A program made the position numbers and the translations under genes. This document shows positions 25,915 to 35,747 of a stretch of DNA of 37,206 nucleotides, in pieces (the first letter of the stretch is position 1; each line of letters opens with the position of its first letter). This DNA is from Desulfovibrio sp. An276 (GTDB taxonomy: Bacteria; Desulfobacterota; Desulfovibrionia; Desulfovibrionales; Desulfovibrionaceae). The notes beneath the pieces were generated by a model. The model saw only the letters and a list, made by a program, of their open reading frames with translations. It was not told the origin of the DNA and searched no databases. The stretch spans positions 1-37,206 of the forward strand of contig NZ_NFJC01000029.1 in the NCBI RefSeq assembly GCF_002159665.1, in the 5' to 3' direction.

Positions 25915-26922
25915 ATGTCAGAGCTCATTGAACCGGGCACTCAGGCCCTTTGTCCTGCAAACAAGCAGGAAAGCAGGGATGAAGTGGCTTTTGCCACTTC
26001 CGTCCTGCAACAGGAGGCTCATGCCCTGACTCTGATGGCGCAGGGGCTCACCCCCGCTTTCTGCGAGGTGGTGGACTGCCTCTATGACATCAGGGGGCGC
26101 ATAGCCGTCACCGGCATGGGCAAGAGTGGGCATGTGGCCCGCAAGGTTGCGGCTACTCTGGCGTCAACCGGCTCGCCCGCCTATTTCATCCACCCGGCCG
26201 AGGCAAGCCATGGTGACTTGGGCATGCTCACGCCCCGTGACGCAGTCATCGCCTTCTCCTCCTCCGGCAATACGAGCGAGCTGCAGGACATCGTGCAGTA
26301 CGCGGTTCGCAGAAGCCTGCCCCTCGTAGCCATCACCCGCAACGCGGACAGCATGCTCGCAAGACACGCGACCCATACCCTGCTTTTTCCCCTTGTGCCG
26401 GAGGCGGATCCTTTGGACTGCGCGCCCACCACCTCCACGACATTGCAGATGGCCCTGGGCGACGTGCTGGCCCTGACATTGATGCGCCGCCGCGGCTGCT
26501 CGCCAGAGGAGTTTCATCGCTGGCACCCTGGGGGCTCCCTGGGACGCAAGCTGCTCACTGTTAGAGAAATCATGCACACAGGCGACGAGATGCCTCTTCT
26601 TTCAGGCTCAAGTCCCATGTCCGAGGTCCTGTGCGCCATGACAGGCAAGGGCTTTGGGGTGACCGGTGTTCTTGAGAACGAGCACCTTGTTGGCATTATT
26701 ACGGACGGTGACCTGCGCCGTCACATGGGGCCCGGGCTCATGGACAAGAAGGCACGCGAAGTCATGACTCGTGAACCGGTTGTTGTGCCCGAATCTGCCC
26801 TTGTGGTGGCAGCGCTTAGGCTCATGCAGAAAAACAGGATCACCTCCCTCTTTGTGACCAGGGATGAAAGGCCTGTTGGCATCCTCAATGTGCACGACTG
26901 CCTGCGCGCGGGGGTAGAATAA
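25915..26922 (+). CDS. kpsF: Arabinose-5-phosphate isomerase KpsF, copy 2
   Basis: The product is 335 residues from the ATG at 25915, with GGGGGGAAAG upstream, matching the start chosen for copy 1. SIS motifs (GMGKSGHVARK, SSSGNT, SHGDLGM), WHPGGSLGRKLLTV and two CBS domains are conserved. The N-terminal 20 residues and the CBS part differ most from copy 1. With two intact copies, arabinose 5-phosphate could be made whichever locus is expressed. The stop overlaps the next start (TAATG). Confidence 0.95.
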   Translation: MSELIEPGTQALCPANKQESRDEVAFATSVLQQEAHALTLMAQGLTPAFCEVVDCLYDIRGRIAVTGMGKSGHVARKVAATLASTGSPAYFIHPAEASHGDLGMLTPRDAVIAFSSSGNTSELQDIVQYAVRRSLPLVAITRNADSMLARHATHTLLFPLVPEADPLDCAPTTSTTLQMALGDVLALTLMRRRGCSPEEFHRWHPGGSLGRKLLTVREIMHTGDEMPLLSGSSPMSEVLCAMTGKGFGVTGVLENEHLVGIITDGDLRRHMGPGLMDKKAREVMTREPVVVPESALVVAALRLMQKNRITSLFVTRDERPVGILNVHDCLRAGVE

Positions 26923-27275
26923 TGCGTATGCCTATTCTTGTGCCCAGACTTGCGCTGGTGCTGGCTCTCTGCATCATTTTGCCTGCCTGCGCCCTGCGTG
27001 GCTCTGGCAAGAGTGCGTTGGAATCAGAGGTTCCCCCGACGCCTACCTTTGCGGAACAGGTGGCCGGGCTTCCCAATGGTGTAGCACAGCCCTTTGCCCA
27101 AAGTCCCTACGGCGCTGTCACCGTGACTGCCGGCTCAACCTATATCTCGGGTCTTGGCAACCAGTGCCGCCCCATCAATATCGTCCAGGGCGCCATGCAG
27201 TACAGGGCAGCAGTCTGCCAGGAAGAGCATGGCTGGCGCGTCATCCCCACCATTTTTGACAACATGCCGAGATGA
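26922..27275 (+). CDS. Small lipoprotein of the kps operon, copy 2
   Basis: The product is 117 residues from the ATG in TAATG. The lipobox is IILPAC (Cys23). The signal and linker differ from copy 1, but the segment from FAEQVAGLPNG to the end is almost the same, including both cysteines of the mature domain. Such uneven conservation argues that the second half is the working part and is under selection. The end overlaps kpsM by four bases (ATGA). Confidence 0.85.
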   Translation: MRMPILVPRLALVLALCIILPACALRGSGKSALESEVPPTPTFAEQVAGLPNGVAQPFAQSPYGAVTVTAGSTYISGLGNQCRPINIVQGAMQYRAAVCQEEHGWRVIPTIFDNMPR

Positions 27276-28069
27276 CCCAGGCAGTTCCCACACCGTCAGT
27301 TTCGTCTGCCCTCACAGTGCAGGGCAGGGTGATCTACGCCCTTGCCATGCGCGAGGTACACACCCTCTACGGCAATACCAGGCTGGGGTATCTTTGGGCG
27401 ATCATCCAGACTGCGTTCAATATCGCAGTCTTCTGGGGAATGCGTGAATTTCTCGGGGCACACGCGCCCCACGGCATGGGCATGGCCGTGTTTATGCTCT
27501 GCGGCTTTATCCCTTGGTACATGTTCAGTGATACTGCAGTGCGCTGTATGACCGCTGTGCGTGCCAATCAGGCATTGTTGACCTTTCCCCAAGTGACGGA
27601 ACTAGACCTTATGATCGCAAGGCTCATCGTGGTTTGGGGCACCCAACTCCTTTGTGCTGGCATTCTTCTTTCTATAGGTGTTGCCTTGGGTGAGCCTGTG
27701 GAACTGCGCCACCTAGAATCCCTTGCAGCCACCCTGTTCGTGGCGCCTCTGCTTGGCTGGGGCGTGGGGCTGATTTTCGCCTCCCTAGCGCGTTTTTGGA
27801 CTACCTTGGAGAGACTTGTCCCCATATTGATGCGTTTTCTCTTTTTTGCCTCTGGACTGTTCTTTCAGGTGTCCGAGCTGCCTGCCCGTTTTTCGGAACC
27901 TCTTCTGTACAATCCCGTGGCCCAGATCATCGAGTGGCAGCGCTACGGCTTCTCGGCCTCCTGCGCTCCCCCCATGTACAGCATAGGCTACATACTCGTG
28001 TGGTGCTTTGTCTCCATCAGTCTTGGCCTGCTTCTTGAGCGCTATGCTCGCGGGAGGGAAATCAAGTGA
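27272..28069 (+). CDS. kpsM: Capsule ABC transporter permease KpsM, copy 2
   Basis: The product is 265 residues, one shorter than copy 1 at the very N-terminus (MTQ rather than MMSQ). It has the same ABC-2 permease layout with REVHTLYGNTRLGYLWAIIQT and LLYNPVAQIIEWQR. Substitutions are few and mostly conservative within membrane segments. This copy could probably pair with either KpsT. Confidence 0.95.
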   Translation: MTQAVPTPSVSSALTVQGRVIYALAMREVHTLYGNTRLGYLWAIIQTAFNIAVFWGMREFLGAHAPHGMGMAVFMLCGFIPWYMFSDTAVRCMTAVRANQALLTFPQVTELDLMIARLIVVWGTQLLCAGILLSIGVALGEPVELRHLESLAATLFVAPLLGWGVGLIFASLARFWTTLERLVPILMRFLFFASGLFFQVSELPARFSEPLLYNPVAQIIEWQRYGFSASCAPPMYSIGYILVWCFVSISLGLLLERYARGREIK

Positions 28070-28731
28070 TTGAGCTCTCCCATATCTATAAATCCTATCG
28101 TCTGCCCCACGGCAAGGTGAAGGACGTCCTCTACGACGTCAGCATCACCTTTCGTCCCGGTGTAAATATGGGGATCTTGGGCTTGAATGGACAGGGAAAA
28201 TCTACGCTTATCCGTATTATCAGCGGCACAGAGCGTCCCGATAGAGGCACAATAGTTCGCAAGGGACGAGTTTCCTGGCCCATAGGTTTTTCCGGTTGTT
28301 TCAACGGCAGTTTGACAGGAAGGGAGAATCTTCGTTTCACCAGCCGCATCTACGGCGCGAACATCCAGGAAGTGACGGATTTTGTGGAGGACTTTACAGA
28401 GCTTGGCCCCTACATGGACATGCCCGTGAAAACCTATTCTTCAGGTATGCGCTCCAAGCTGGCCTTTGGCCTCAGTATGTCCATAGGCTTTGATTTCTAC
28501 CTCATAGACGAGGCTTGGTCTGTTGGCGATGCCTCCTTCAGGGCCAAGGCTGAGAAGCTTTTTGCGGAGCGCAAGGCGCACGCGACCCTTGTTGTCGTCT
28601 CTCACAGCGTCGCCACCATCCGCAAGAATTGTGACAGCGCGGCTGTTCTGAACAATGGTATTTTGACTGTGTATGACAAACTGACAGACGCTCTGCGCGT
28701 GTATACGGGGATATGCAATGCCGGACACTAA
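28066..28731 (+). CDS. kpsT: Capsule ABC transporter ATPase KpsT, copy 2
   Basis: The product is 221 residues from a GTG overlapping the kpsM stop. It differs from copy 1 at only four positions (Q17K, T31P, K60R and one V to I near the C-terminus). Walker A GLNGQGKST, the SSGMR signature, Walker B and H-loop are intact. Despite this, silent base changes are frequent, which shows strong purifying selection on the protein. The 3' end overlaps the first kpsE reading frame by 14 bases. Confidence 0.95.
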   Translation: MIELSHIYKSYRLPHGKVKDVLYDVSITFRPGVNMGILGLNGQGKSTLIRIISGTERPDRGTIVRKGRVSWPIGFSGCFNGSLTGRENLRFTSRIYGANIQEVTDFVEDFTELGPYMDMPVKTYSSGMRSKLAFGLSMSIGFDFYLIDEAWSVGDASFRAKAEKLFAERKAHATLVVVSHSVATIRKNCDSAAVLNNGILTVYDKLTDALRVYTGICNAGH

Positions 28732-29041
28732 CAAGACAATCACGGCTTCTGAGGCAGTCAAAGCTGCGTCAGCTGCGCCTGTGAAGCCTGCGGCTGTGGC
28801 AGCTGGGGAGAACAAGGCTCCGAACGCTGCGCCCGCAAAGCCGGTATCTGTGAGCAAGCCTGCAGTGGCCGCGGCAAAGCCCCCACTGGCTGATAAAACA
28901 GCAGCGTCTTCAGTTCAGCCCAAGGACGCGCCGAAGACTCCAACAGCAAGTCCTGCAAAGCCTGCGGCAGCTGCGCAAGGCAGGGCTTCGGCTGCGGCTT
29001 CAGTCGCAAAGCCTGCAACAGTGAGCAAGCCAGAGGAGTAA
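28718..29041 (+). CDS. Ala/Pro/Lys-rich 107-residue peptide: separated N-terminal part of KpsE copy 2
   Basis: It begins MPDTNKTITASEAVKAASAAPVK, like the start of KpsE copy 1, and ends at a TAA (29039-29041). The whole product is low-complexity Ala, Pro, Lys, Val and Ser. It is in the same frame as the KpsE body that restarts at 29048, so a single in-frame stop separates the two. It may be a separate disordered peptide, or a leftover whose only role is to bring ribosomes to the restart site. A sequencing error cannot be excluded. Confidence 0.6.
   Translation: MPDTNKTITASEAVKAASAAPVKPAAVAAGENKAPNAAPAKPVSVSKPAVAAAKPPLADKTAASSVQPKDAPKTPTASPAKPAAAAQGRASAAASVAKPATVSKPEE
28905..28987 (+). repeat. 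Imperfect internal duplication in the kpsE copy 2 5' region, unit 1
   Basis: This segment (GCGTCTTCAGTTCAGCCCAA onward, encoding a PAKPAAAAQGRA end) is imperfectly repeated at 29171-29260, 266 bases later. The duplication probably accounts for the greater length of the low-complexity region than in copy 1. The two units lie on opposite sides of the in-frame stop. Confidence 0.7.
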
Positions 29042-29047
29042 TCCACA

Positions 29048-30631
29048 ATGCCCGCAGGCACTACTGCGACTTCTGTCCAGCCCGACGCCAAAACTGCTGC
29101 GCTCGCAAAATCTACAACAGTGAGCAAGTCCGCGACCTCAACAGCAAGGCCAGTGGGGGCCGCTACAGCTGCGTCTCCAGTTCAGCCCAAGGCCTCGGCA
29201 ACGCCGAAGTCTTCAACCGCATCTCCAGCAAAGCCTGCAGCGGCCGCGCAAGGCAAGGCTCCTGCACAGCCAGCGAACAAGCCGGCAGCGGCCACAGCAA
29301 AGCCTACTGGGGCCGAGAAGTCTGTTGCGGACCAGTCACAGACCAAGGTTAATGCAGGGTCTCCTGCAAAGTCTGCTGGTGAGGACAAGCGGAACCTTCC
29401 CTCTGCCAGTGCAGGAAATGACCTTGAGAAAAAAGAGGATGGGAAGCCTGCCACCAGTCGAGGAGGCAAGCTTGTCATACCCGATCTGATCCTGACTGCT
29501 CATCCGGTAGTCACGACTGTCGAGAAGATAACCTCGCGCCTGTCCCCTAGAATGAAGCTTGTGCTCTTTTGCCTGCTTGTGCCGACATTTCTGTCTCTTA
29601 TCTATTTCGGCCTGTGGGCTTCCCCCATGTACATAGCGGAAGCCCGCTTCGCGGTGCGTGGGGCCGAGAACGGCGTGATTGACACCGGCGGACTGGCTTC
29701 AATGCTGTTGCCAGCGGGCTCCACCATCGGCACGGATGTCAACATCGTGACCGAGTATATCCAGTCTCCGGACATCATGGAGGCAGTAGACAAGGAACTG
29801 CACATCTTTGCTCACTTCGCAAGCCACGACTACGACATCATAAGCCGTCTTGAGTCGGACGCCACGCGCGATGAACGCCTTGATTATTGGCAATGGGCTG
29901 TAAAGCCGTCCCTGGATCCGGAAACAGGCATAGTCGCGTTGAGCGTCAAGGCCTACGAGCCAGACGTAGCCAAAAAGCTTGCGGAAGCAGTGCTCGCCAA
30001 GAGCGAGGCCCTTGTCAACGCCATGAGCCGCAGGGCTCAGGATGACGCCATTACCCTCGCCATGCGCGAGGTGAAAACTGCAGAAGGACGGGTAAGCAAG
30101 GCCCAGGAAGCCATGCGGAATTTCAGGGATCGCAGCGGCATGCTGGATCCGACCAGTACCGCCGGAGGCCTGCAGGGCATTGTCAGTGAGCTGGAAAGCG
30201 AAGTGGTGAAGACCAAGGCTCAGATTGCCGAGGCCTCCACCTACATGAGCAAGGACGCTCCGGCTTTGGTGGGACTGAGGGCTCGTTTGGCCGCGGTAGA
30301 AAAGCAGCTTGCGGCGGAAAAATTGCGTCTGGCTGGCGAGGCCAAGTCTGGGAGTATGACTTCCATTGCCGGAGAATACGAGGATCTGCAGATCGAGAGC
30401 GATTTTGCCCGTCAGCAGCTTGTGTCCGCCATGACCTCGCTGGAGGCTGCCAGGGTGAAGGCCGAGGCACAGTCCCGCTACGTGGTCGCCTTCCAGGTTC
30501 CTGTCTTGCCCGATGAATCTCTCTACCCACGTCCCTTCCTATTTACGCTCTTTGTGTTTGTAGGCGCTCTCGTGATCGTTGGGATTTGTTCTCTGATTAT
30601 CGCTGCCGTGCGCGAGCACGCGGGATTTTAA
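29048..30631 (+). CDS. kpsE: Capsule export inner-membrane protein KpsE (PCP family), copy 2, restarted frame
   Basis: The product is 527 residues from the ATG at 29048, six bases after the upstream stop. GAGGAG, overlapping that stop region, lies nine bases before the ATG, so translation can restart. Residues 1 to about 145 are Ala/Pro/Lys-rich. A membrane segment lies at about 169-190, the periplasmic YIAEARFAVRG part and helical region follow, and a C-terminal membrane segment is at about 495-522. From the first membrane segment on, it is nearly the same as copy 1, so it should be functional even without the first 107 residues. Confidence 0.88.
   Translation: MPAGTTATSVQPDAKTAALAKSTTVSKSATSTARPVGAATAASPVQPKASATPKSSTASPAKPAAAAQGKAPAQPANKPAAATAKPTGAEKSVADQSQTKVNAGSPAKSAGEDKRNLPSASAGNDLEKKEDGKPATSRGGKLVIPDLILTAHPVVTTVEKITSRLSPRMKLVLFCLLVPTFLSLIYFGLWASPMYIAEARFAVRGAENGVIDTGGLASMLLPAGSTIGTDVNIVTEYIQSPDIMEAVDKELHIFAHFASHDYDIISRLESDATRDERLDYWQWAVKPSLDPETGIVALSVKAYEPDVAKKLAEAVLAKSEALVNAMSRRAQDDAITLAMREVKTAEGRVSKAQEAMRNFRDRSGMLDPTSTAGGLQGIVSELESEVVKTKAQIAEASTYMSKDAPALVGLRARLAAVEKQLAAEKLRLAGEAKSGSMTSIAGEYEDLQIESDFARQQLVSAMTSLEAARVKAEAQSRYVVAFQVPVLPDESLYPRPFLFTLFVFVGALVIVGICSLIIAAVREHAGF
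29171..29260 (+). repeat. Imperfect internal duplication in the kpsE copy 2 5' region, unit 2
   Basis: This is the partner of 28905-28987, with a few inserted bases, encoding a PAKPAAAAQGKA end. It lies in the 5' part of the restarted kpsE frame. Confidence 0.7.
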
Positions 30632-30639
30632 TATTAGCC

Positions 30640-32508
30640 ATGAAAAGCCAACTTCTCCTTTCCCTCATCCTGATGCTGACACTGGCAAGTCCTGTCCTTG
30701 CGGTAGTCACTCCGCAGCAGACCGCCAATCAGGCAACCAGTCAGGCCACCTATGGTGGCACCATGGGCAAATCCGGCAACCCCAATCCCGGCGGAAACGG
30801 GGGCATACAAGGCATGCCGGCTACAAGGCCTCCATCCTATCTGCCTTCCGGCTACCAACAGGCAAATCAGCAGGGGCAACAACTTCCTGGTCAGTATGGG
30901 CAATTTGGCCAGTACGGTCAGGCTGGGATGCTCCAGGGACAGATGTCACCCCAGGATATGCAAAAGCAGTCCGCGTCCGGCCTTCCTGCCTGGGCGCAGG
31001 GACACTACCTTGGCGATTTGACGCTAGGCCTGCAGCCCTTTGGCGCCAACCTTTTCCAGGGAAACTTTGCCTCTACCTATGGCAGCGGCATGAATGGCGA
31101 CTACGTCATTCTGCCAGGTGATCGTATTACTGTCCGCATCTGGGGGGCAAGAAGCTACGACGACGTGCTTTTCGTGGATCAGCAGGGCAACATCTTCCTG
31201 CCGGAAGTGGGACCAGTGCAGGTGGCTGGGCTGACACAAAGCTCCTTGTCCCAGGCTGTGCGCTCCAAGCTGACTGCCGTATTCCCGGAAAACGTGAACA
31301 TCTACGTGAACCTGCAAAGCGCCCAGCCTGTGGCTGTCTATGTAGCCGGCAATGTGCCAAATCCAGGCCGTTACGCCGGTGGTCCCCAGGATTCCGTCAT
31401 GTCCTATCTGGACAGGGCTGGGGGAATCCTGCCAGAGCAGGGAAGCTACAGAAATATCAAGATACTGCGTGGCAAGAAGACCATAGGTCGCGTGGATCTC
31501 TACAAGTATATTCTCTACGGCGATCTGCCCAATATTCGCCTGAAGGATGGAGATACCATATTGGTGGAATCCTTTGGCATGTCCGTGGCTGCCTATGGCA
31601 TGCTGCGTCAGGCAGCTCGCTACGAATTCTTGGGATCTGCCAGGGGCAGGGATCTGTTGACCTACGCCATGCCCATGAACGGCGTCTCCCACGTAAGCGT
31701 GGTCGGCACTCGCAATGGCGCTCCCTATAATGTCTATGTGACTTTGAAGGACTTCCGTTCTCTGCGTCTTGAGGATGGGGATAGGGTGGAATTTGTGGCG
31801 GACACTCGTGGACATACCATCATGGTGGCAGCCTCCGGCGCCATCCACGGAGCCTCGCGTTTTCCTGTGCTCAAGGAAACCAAGCTGAAAACACTATTGG
31901 AATACGTGTCCGTGGAACCAGAGCTTGCGGACATCAATTCCATCTATATCCGCCGCAAGAGTGTGGCAGCGGAACAGAAGGTGATTATTCAGGACGCCTT
32001 GCGTCGGCTTGAGCAAAGCGCTCTGACTGCCACGTCCTCCTCCGTCGATGAGGCCCAGATCCGCGTCAAGGAAGCCGAGCTCATCCAGAATTTTGTGCAG
32101 CGCGCCTCGCAGATGGAGCCAGATGGCGTTCTGGTCGTCTCCAGAGACGGCAAGATTTCCGATGTCCTTCTGGAAGAAGGGGACGAGATCATCATCCCCA
32201 GAAAAACCGACGTGGTCCATGTTTCGGGTGAAGTGCTCATCCCCACTGCAGTCACCTGGGAGAAGGGACTCAAGCTGAAAGGATATTTGAATGGAGCAGG
32301 GGGGCTGTCCGACCGTGCCGATTCCAGCAACATCCTGATCGTCGGCCTGAACGGTGAAGTCTCACGTGCCAGGGGACAGGAGATTGAGCCTGGGGATCGC
32401 ATCTTGGTCATGCCCAAGTTTGATTCCAAGAATCTGCAACTGGTCAAGGACGTGACCCAAGTGCTGTACCAGATGGCAGTTGCCGTCAAGGTCGCTGTGG
32501 GCCTGTAG
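30640..32508 (+). CDS. kpsD: Polysaccharide export protein KpsD (OPX family), copy 2
   Basis: The product is 622 residues from the ATG at 30640, eight bases after the kpsE stop. The signal peptide, Gln/Gly/Pro-rich linker and export domain with [15 protein letters not shown] and SLBB repeats are as in copy 1. The linker (about 25-105) carries most of the differences and is one residue shorter. The folded part is nearly invariant. It makes the periplasmic and outer-membrane conduit for the polymer. Confidence 0.92.
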   Translation: MKSQLLLSLILMLTLASPVLAVVTPQQTANQATSQATYGGTMGKSGNPNPGGNGGIQGMPATRPPSYLPSGYQQANQQGQQLPGQYGQFGQYGQAGMLQGQMSPQDMQKQSASGLPAWAQGHYLGDLTLGLQPFGANLFQGNFASTYGSGMNGDYVILPGDRITVRIWGARSYDDVLFVDQQGNIFLPEVGPVQVAGLTQSSLSQAVRSKLTAVFPENVNIYVNLQSAQPVAVYVAGNVPNPGRYAGGPQDSVMSYLDRAGGILPEQGSYRNIKILRGKKTIGRVDLYKYILYGDLPNIRLKDGDTILVESFGMSVAAYGMLRQAARYEFLGSARGRDLLTYAMPMNGVSHVSVVGTRNGAPYNVYVTLKDFRSLRLEDGDRVEFVADTRGHTIMVAASGAIHGASRFPVLKETKLKTLLEYVSVEPELADINSIYIRRKSVAAEQKVIIQDALRRLEQSALTATSSSVDEAQIRVKEAELIQNFVQRASQMEPDGVLVVSRDGKISDVLLEEGDEIIIPRKTDVVHVSGEVLIPTAVTWEKGLKLKGYLNGAGGLSDRADSSNILIVGLNGEVSRARGQEIEPGDRILVMPKFDSKNLQLVKDVTQVLYQMAVAVKVAVGL

Positions 32509-32516
32509 GAGTAGCC

Positions 32517-33356
32517 ATGGGATTTGCGCTTGAATTTCACGGCAAAAGCATAGGGCAAATGGACAATAAGGCCCCCTTGTTCTGCATTGTGGGTCCCTGT
32601 GCGATCGAGGGCAGGATACATGCCCTCGAAGTGGCGGCTGCTTTGAAGGAGATCTTTGCGAAGGTCGGCATGCCCTTTGTTTACAAGTCTAGCTTTGACA
32701 AGGCCAACCGTTCCTCCGGTTCGTCCTTTCGCGGCGTGGGCATGGCAGAAGGCTTGTCCATTCTGGCAGAGGTCCGGGACAAGGTGGGCGTTCCTGTTTT
32801 GACGGACGTGCATTTGCCGGAGCAGGCAAAACCTGTGGCCGAAGTCGTGGACATGCTGCAGACGCCTGCCTTCCTTTGCCGTCAGACGGATCTCATTGAG
32901 GCTGTGGCTGCCACGGGCAAGCCAGTCAACATCAAGAAGGGACAGTTCCTTGCCCCTTGGGAGATGGAAAACGTGCTCGCAAAAGCCACAGCCACAGGCA
33001 ATGAGCGTATTTGTCTGTGCGAGCGTGGCACAAGCTTTGGCTACGGCAACCTGGTTGTGGACATGCGTGGGCTTGAGATCATGAAGCAAACTGGCGCGCC
33101 GGTTCTCTTTGACGCGACCCATTCCGTGCAGCTTCCAGGCGCTCAAGGCTCTTGCAGCGGGGGACAAAGAGAATTTGTGCCGGTTCTGGCCAGGGCAGCA
33201 GTGGCCGTGGGTATAGCCGGGATTTTCATGGAGGTGCATCCGGATCCTGACAAGGCTCCCTGTGATGGTCCAAATATGTTGGCTCTGAAAGAGTTACCAA
33301 GGCTACTCGCTGACTTGAAGGCTTTTGACCGCTTGGCAAAGGAGGGTAGGGCATGA
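32517..33356 (+). CDS. kdsA: 3-deoxy-8-phosphooctulonate (Kdo-8-P) synthase, copy 2
   Basis: The product is 279 residues with AGGAGTAGCC before the ATG. It has the same motifs as copy 1, with [41 protein letters not shown] and CDGPN. These again indicate the metal-dependent class. It overlaps kdsB-kdsC by four bases (ATGA). Confidence 0.95.
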   Translation: MGFALEFHGKSIGQMDNKAPLFCIVGPCAIEGRIHALEVAAALKEIFAKVGMPFVYKSSFDKANRSSGSSFRGVGMAEGLSILAEVRDKVGVPVLTDVHLPEQAKPVAEVVDMLQTPAFLCRQTDLIEAVAATGKPVNIKKGQFLAPWEMENVLAKATATGNERICLCERGTSFGYGNLVVDMRGLEIMKQTGAPVLFDATHSVQLPGAQGSCSGGQREFVPVLARAAVAVGIAGIFMEVHPDPDKAPCDGPNMLALKELPRLLADLKAFDRLAKEGRA

Positions 33357-34603
33357 AAACTGTAGCTGTTATTCCCTCGCGTTATGGTTCGACCCGTCTG
33401 CCGGGAAAGCCCTTGCTTGATATTTGCGGCAAGTCGCTCATTCAGCGTGTCTGGGAGATGGTCGCCCATGTCCACAATATTGATGAAATCATAGTAGCGA
33501 CGGATGACGATCGTATTGCGAAAACCGTACAAGATTTTGGCGGTAGGGCGATGGTAACGTCTTCCGATTGTCAGTCGGGCTCTGACAGGGTGCGAGAGGT
33601 AGCGCAAACTGTAGACGCTGACGTGTACGTCAATGTCCAGGGGGATGAACCACTGCTTGAGCCTTCGGCCATAGAAAAATTGCTGGACGTCTTTGCACAG
33701 GATGCCAATGTGCAGGTGGCGACCTTGTGCTCCCCCATAAACCAGGAAGAAGCCATGTCTCCCAACTTGGTCAAGGTCGTCCGTGATCATGCTGGCAACG
33801 CGCTGTACTTCAGCCGTGCCCCTCTACCCTTTGTGCGCGAGGCAAACGAGACTGGGGAGTATTTGGGGCATATCGGGATCTACGCCTACAGGCGGGAAGC
33901 TTTGCGCGCCTTTTCCTCCTTGCCAGCTTCACCTCTGGAACAGGCGGAGAAACTGGAACAACTGCGTTTTTTACAGGCAGGGATTCCAATTCGTGTGCTT
34001 GAGGTCCCCAGGATGGGAGTCGGGGTCGACACGCAGGATGATCTGGAAAGAGTACGGACTGTGATCCGTGAGCGGCGCATGGCAGAAGCTCTGGAACGGT
34101 TGAAGCATGTCAAGCTGGTTGTGACAGATGTTGACGGAGTGCTGACGGACGGCGGGCTGTATTATGGTCCTGAGGGAGAGTGCCTCAAGCGCTTCAATGC
34201 CAGGGACGGACTTGGAGTCAGGCTGCTACAGAAGGCAGGGATACAGGTGGCGATACTCTCTGGAAGAGATTGCCCTGCGCTGAGAAAAAGGATTGAGGAT
34301 TTGGGAATAACCGAAGCTGTCTTGGGGCAACTGGACAAGCGGATGGCATTGGCAGGGATTATGGAGCGTTGTGGTGTCACAGCAGAGGAAGTCGCTTTTA
34401 TCGGGGATGACGTACCGGATATGGAAGTCTTTGGAATGTGTGGAGTGTCTGTGACTGTGGGGGATGCGCCTGAGATTGTAAAGGATAGGGCGAATTTTGT
34501 GATGAAAAGCTGTGGAGGACGAGGAGCATTCCGAGAGTTGGTGGACTCAATCCTAGAGGTAAAACCTGTCGCATTGCAGGCAGAGAGGACTTATGACTCA
34601 TGA
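33353..34603 (+). CDS. kdsB-kdsC: Fused CMP-Kdo synthetase and Kdo-8-P phosphatase, copy 2 (KdsB-KdsC)
   Basis: The product is 416 residues, GC-rich from end to end, unlike copy 1. The KdsB part has [14 protein letters not shown] and NVQGDEP. The KdsC part starts near residue 250 with DVDGVLTDG (D259), then SGRD and GDDVPD. Since both copies are fused at the same point, the fusion predates the duplication. The gene ends exactly where the second AT-rich cargo begins, with an 11-base overlap to the next gene. Confidence 0.92.
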   Translation: MKTVAVIPSRYGSTRLPGKPLLDICGKSLIQRVWEMVAHVHNIDEIIVATDDDRIAKTVQDFGGRAMVTSSDCQSGSDRVREVAQTVDADVYVNVQGDEPLLEPSAIEKLLDVFAQDANVQVATLCSPINQEEAMSPNLVKVVRDHAGNALYFSRAPLPFVREANETGEYLGHIGIYAYRREALRAFSSLPASPLEQAEKLEQLRFLQAGIPIRVLEVPRMGVGVDTQDDLERVRTVIRERRMAEALERLKHVKLVVTDVDGVLTDGGLYYGPEGECLKRFNARDGLGVRLLQKAGIQVAILSGRDCPALRKRIEDLGITEAVLGQLDKRMALAGIMERCGVTAEEVAFIGDDVPDMEVFGMCGVSVTVGDAPEIVKDRANFVMKSCGGRGAFRELVDSILEVKPVALQAERTYDS

Positions 34604-35747
34604 TGTCTCGTTCTTCCGTAGTAGTCTATCCTCATTCAAAAAAATACTATCGCTATCTAAAAAAATTTATTCTATATATCGTAGAATAAAAGAAAATATT
34701 ATCTATATAATAGCAACACATATATTTAAACAGGATAAGATAGTTCTATTATCGTCATCTGATAATGATAAATTTGGTAATATAACAGCATTGTCAAAAG
34801 AATTATACGCACAAGGAATGCCATATATTTTGCTTGAACAAATACAATTAAAAAATAATATTTATAAATATTTAAAAACTTTAGCTAAAGCACGAGTAAT
34901 TGTTATAGATGCAACATCACCATCTGCTCGTATAAAACTTAGTAAAAATACAAGTTTAATTCATTGTTGGCATGCATGTGGAGCTTATAAAAAAATTGGC
35001 TTTGATGCTAAAAGAAAAAATTATAATAAAGATAGTGAGGAAAAACGAATTAGAAGAATACATAGAGGAATTTCTTGGTTTGTGTGTACTTCTGAAGAAA
35101 CAGCAAAAATATATGCTAAAGCATTTCATTTGCCGTTTGAGAGAATGTTAATTTTTGGAAGTCCACGTTTAGATTCTATTATTAAAAAATATAATTTTTC
35201 TGATCCCAAAATTTACACAATTCTTTATGCTCCAACATATCGTACTTATGGAAAAAATATACGCAATTTACCGCAATTACCAGATGCAAAATTTTTGCGA
35301 CAAGAGTTAATTTACAAGCTTGGAGAGAATGTTCGTCTAGCATTTCGTGGGCATCCTACGGCACCTCCCCCTATAGATCTTAATGGCTGGGAAGATTGGT
35401 CAGATGTCCCTCAATCAGAGGCACTGTTTCGGGCATCAGTTTTAATAACAGATTATTCATCAATATTTTTTGACTTTTTGATTTTTAATCGTCCAATAAT
35501 ATTTTATATACCTGACATTGATATTTATATAAATAATGAAAGAAGTCTTTATTTTTTACCAGATAAAGAATTTAAAGAAACAATTTGTGTAGATGAAAGT
35601 GATCTTGTAGATGTTTTAATTAAATGTCGTAATTTAAAAGTAAACTATATAAATTTATGGAATAAATATATGTTAGCATGTGATGGAAATTCATCAAAAC
35701 GACTATGTTTATTTATTAAAAAAATCATGAAAGGAGAAATACAATGA
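34593..35747 (+). CDS. CDP-glycerol/CDP-ribitol polyol-phosphate transferase family protein (TagF/TarL-like)
   Basis: The product is 384 residues from an ATG inside the end of kdsB-kdsC. Glyphos-transferase family motifs are WHACGAYKKIGF (about 126-137), FGSPRLD, LYAPTYRTYG and the C-terminal LITDYSSIFFDFLIFNRPIIFYIPD (about 286-310). Such enzymes transfer polyol phosphates from a CDP-activated donor to make teichoic-acid-like polymers. The following TarI and TarJ genes point to CDP-ribitol as donor. It is strongly AT-rich, unlike the gene before it. Its length fits a single-domain enzyme rather than a long TarL, so it may be a primase-type or repeat-unit transferase. More genes may follow outside the window. 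Confidence 0.85.
   Translation: MTHDVSFFRSSLSSFKKILSLSKKIYSIYRRIKENIIYIIATHIFKQDKIVLLSSSDNDKFGNITALSKELYAQGMPYILLEQIQLKNNIYKYLKTLAKARVIVIDATSPSARIKLSKNTSLIHCWHACGAYKKIGFDAKRKNYNKDSEEKRIRRIHRGISWFVCTSEETAKIYAKAFHLPFERMLIFGSPRLDSIIKKYNFSDPKIYTILYAPTYRTYGKNIRNLPQLPDAKFLRQELIYKLGENVRLAFRGHPTAPPPIDLNGWEDWSDVPQSEALFRASVLITDYSSIFFDFLIFNRPIIFYIPDIDIYINNERSLYFLPDKEFKETICVDESDLVDVLIKCRNLKVNYINLWNKYMLACDGNSSKRLCLFIKKIMKGEIQ

Larger units (their letters stand above)
25668..33690 (+). repeat. Capsule export module, copy 2 of a large direct duplication
   Basis: This is homologous, in the same orientation and gene order, to the segment starting at 7154, including the regulatory inverted repeats. The gain in length over copy 1 (about 270 bases) is mostly the longer N-terminal region of kpsE. 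The right end is set where copy 1 stops being GC-rich. Copy 2 itself continues GC-rich to the end of kdsB-kdsC. Confidence 0.9.
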
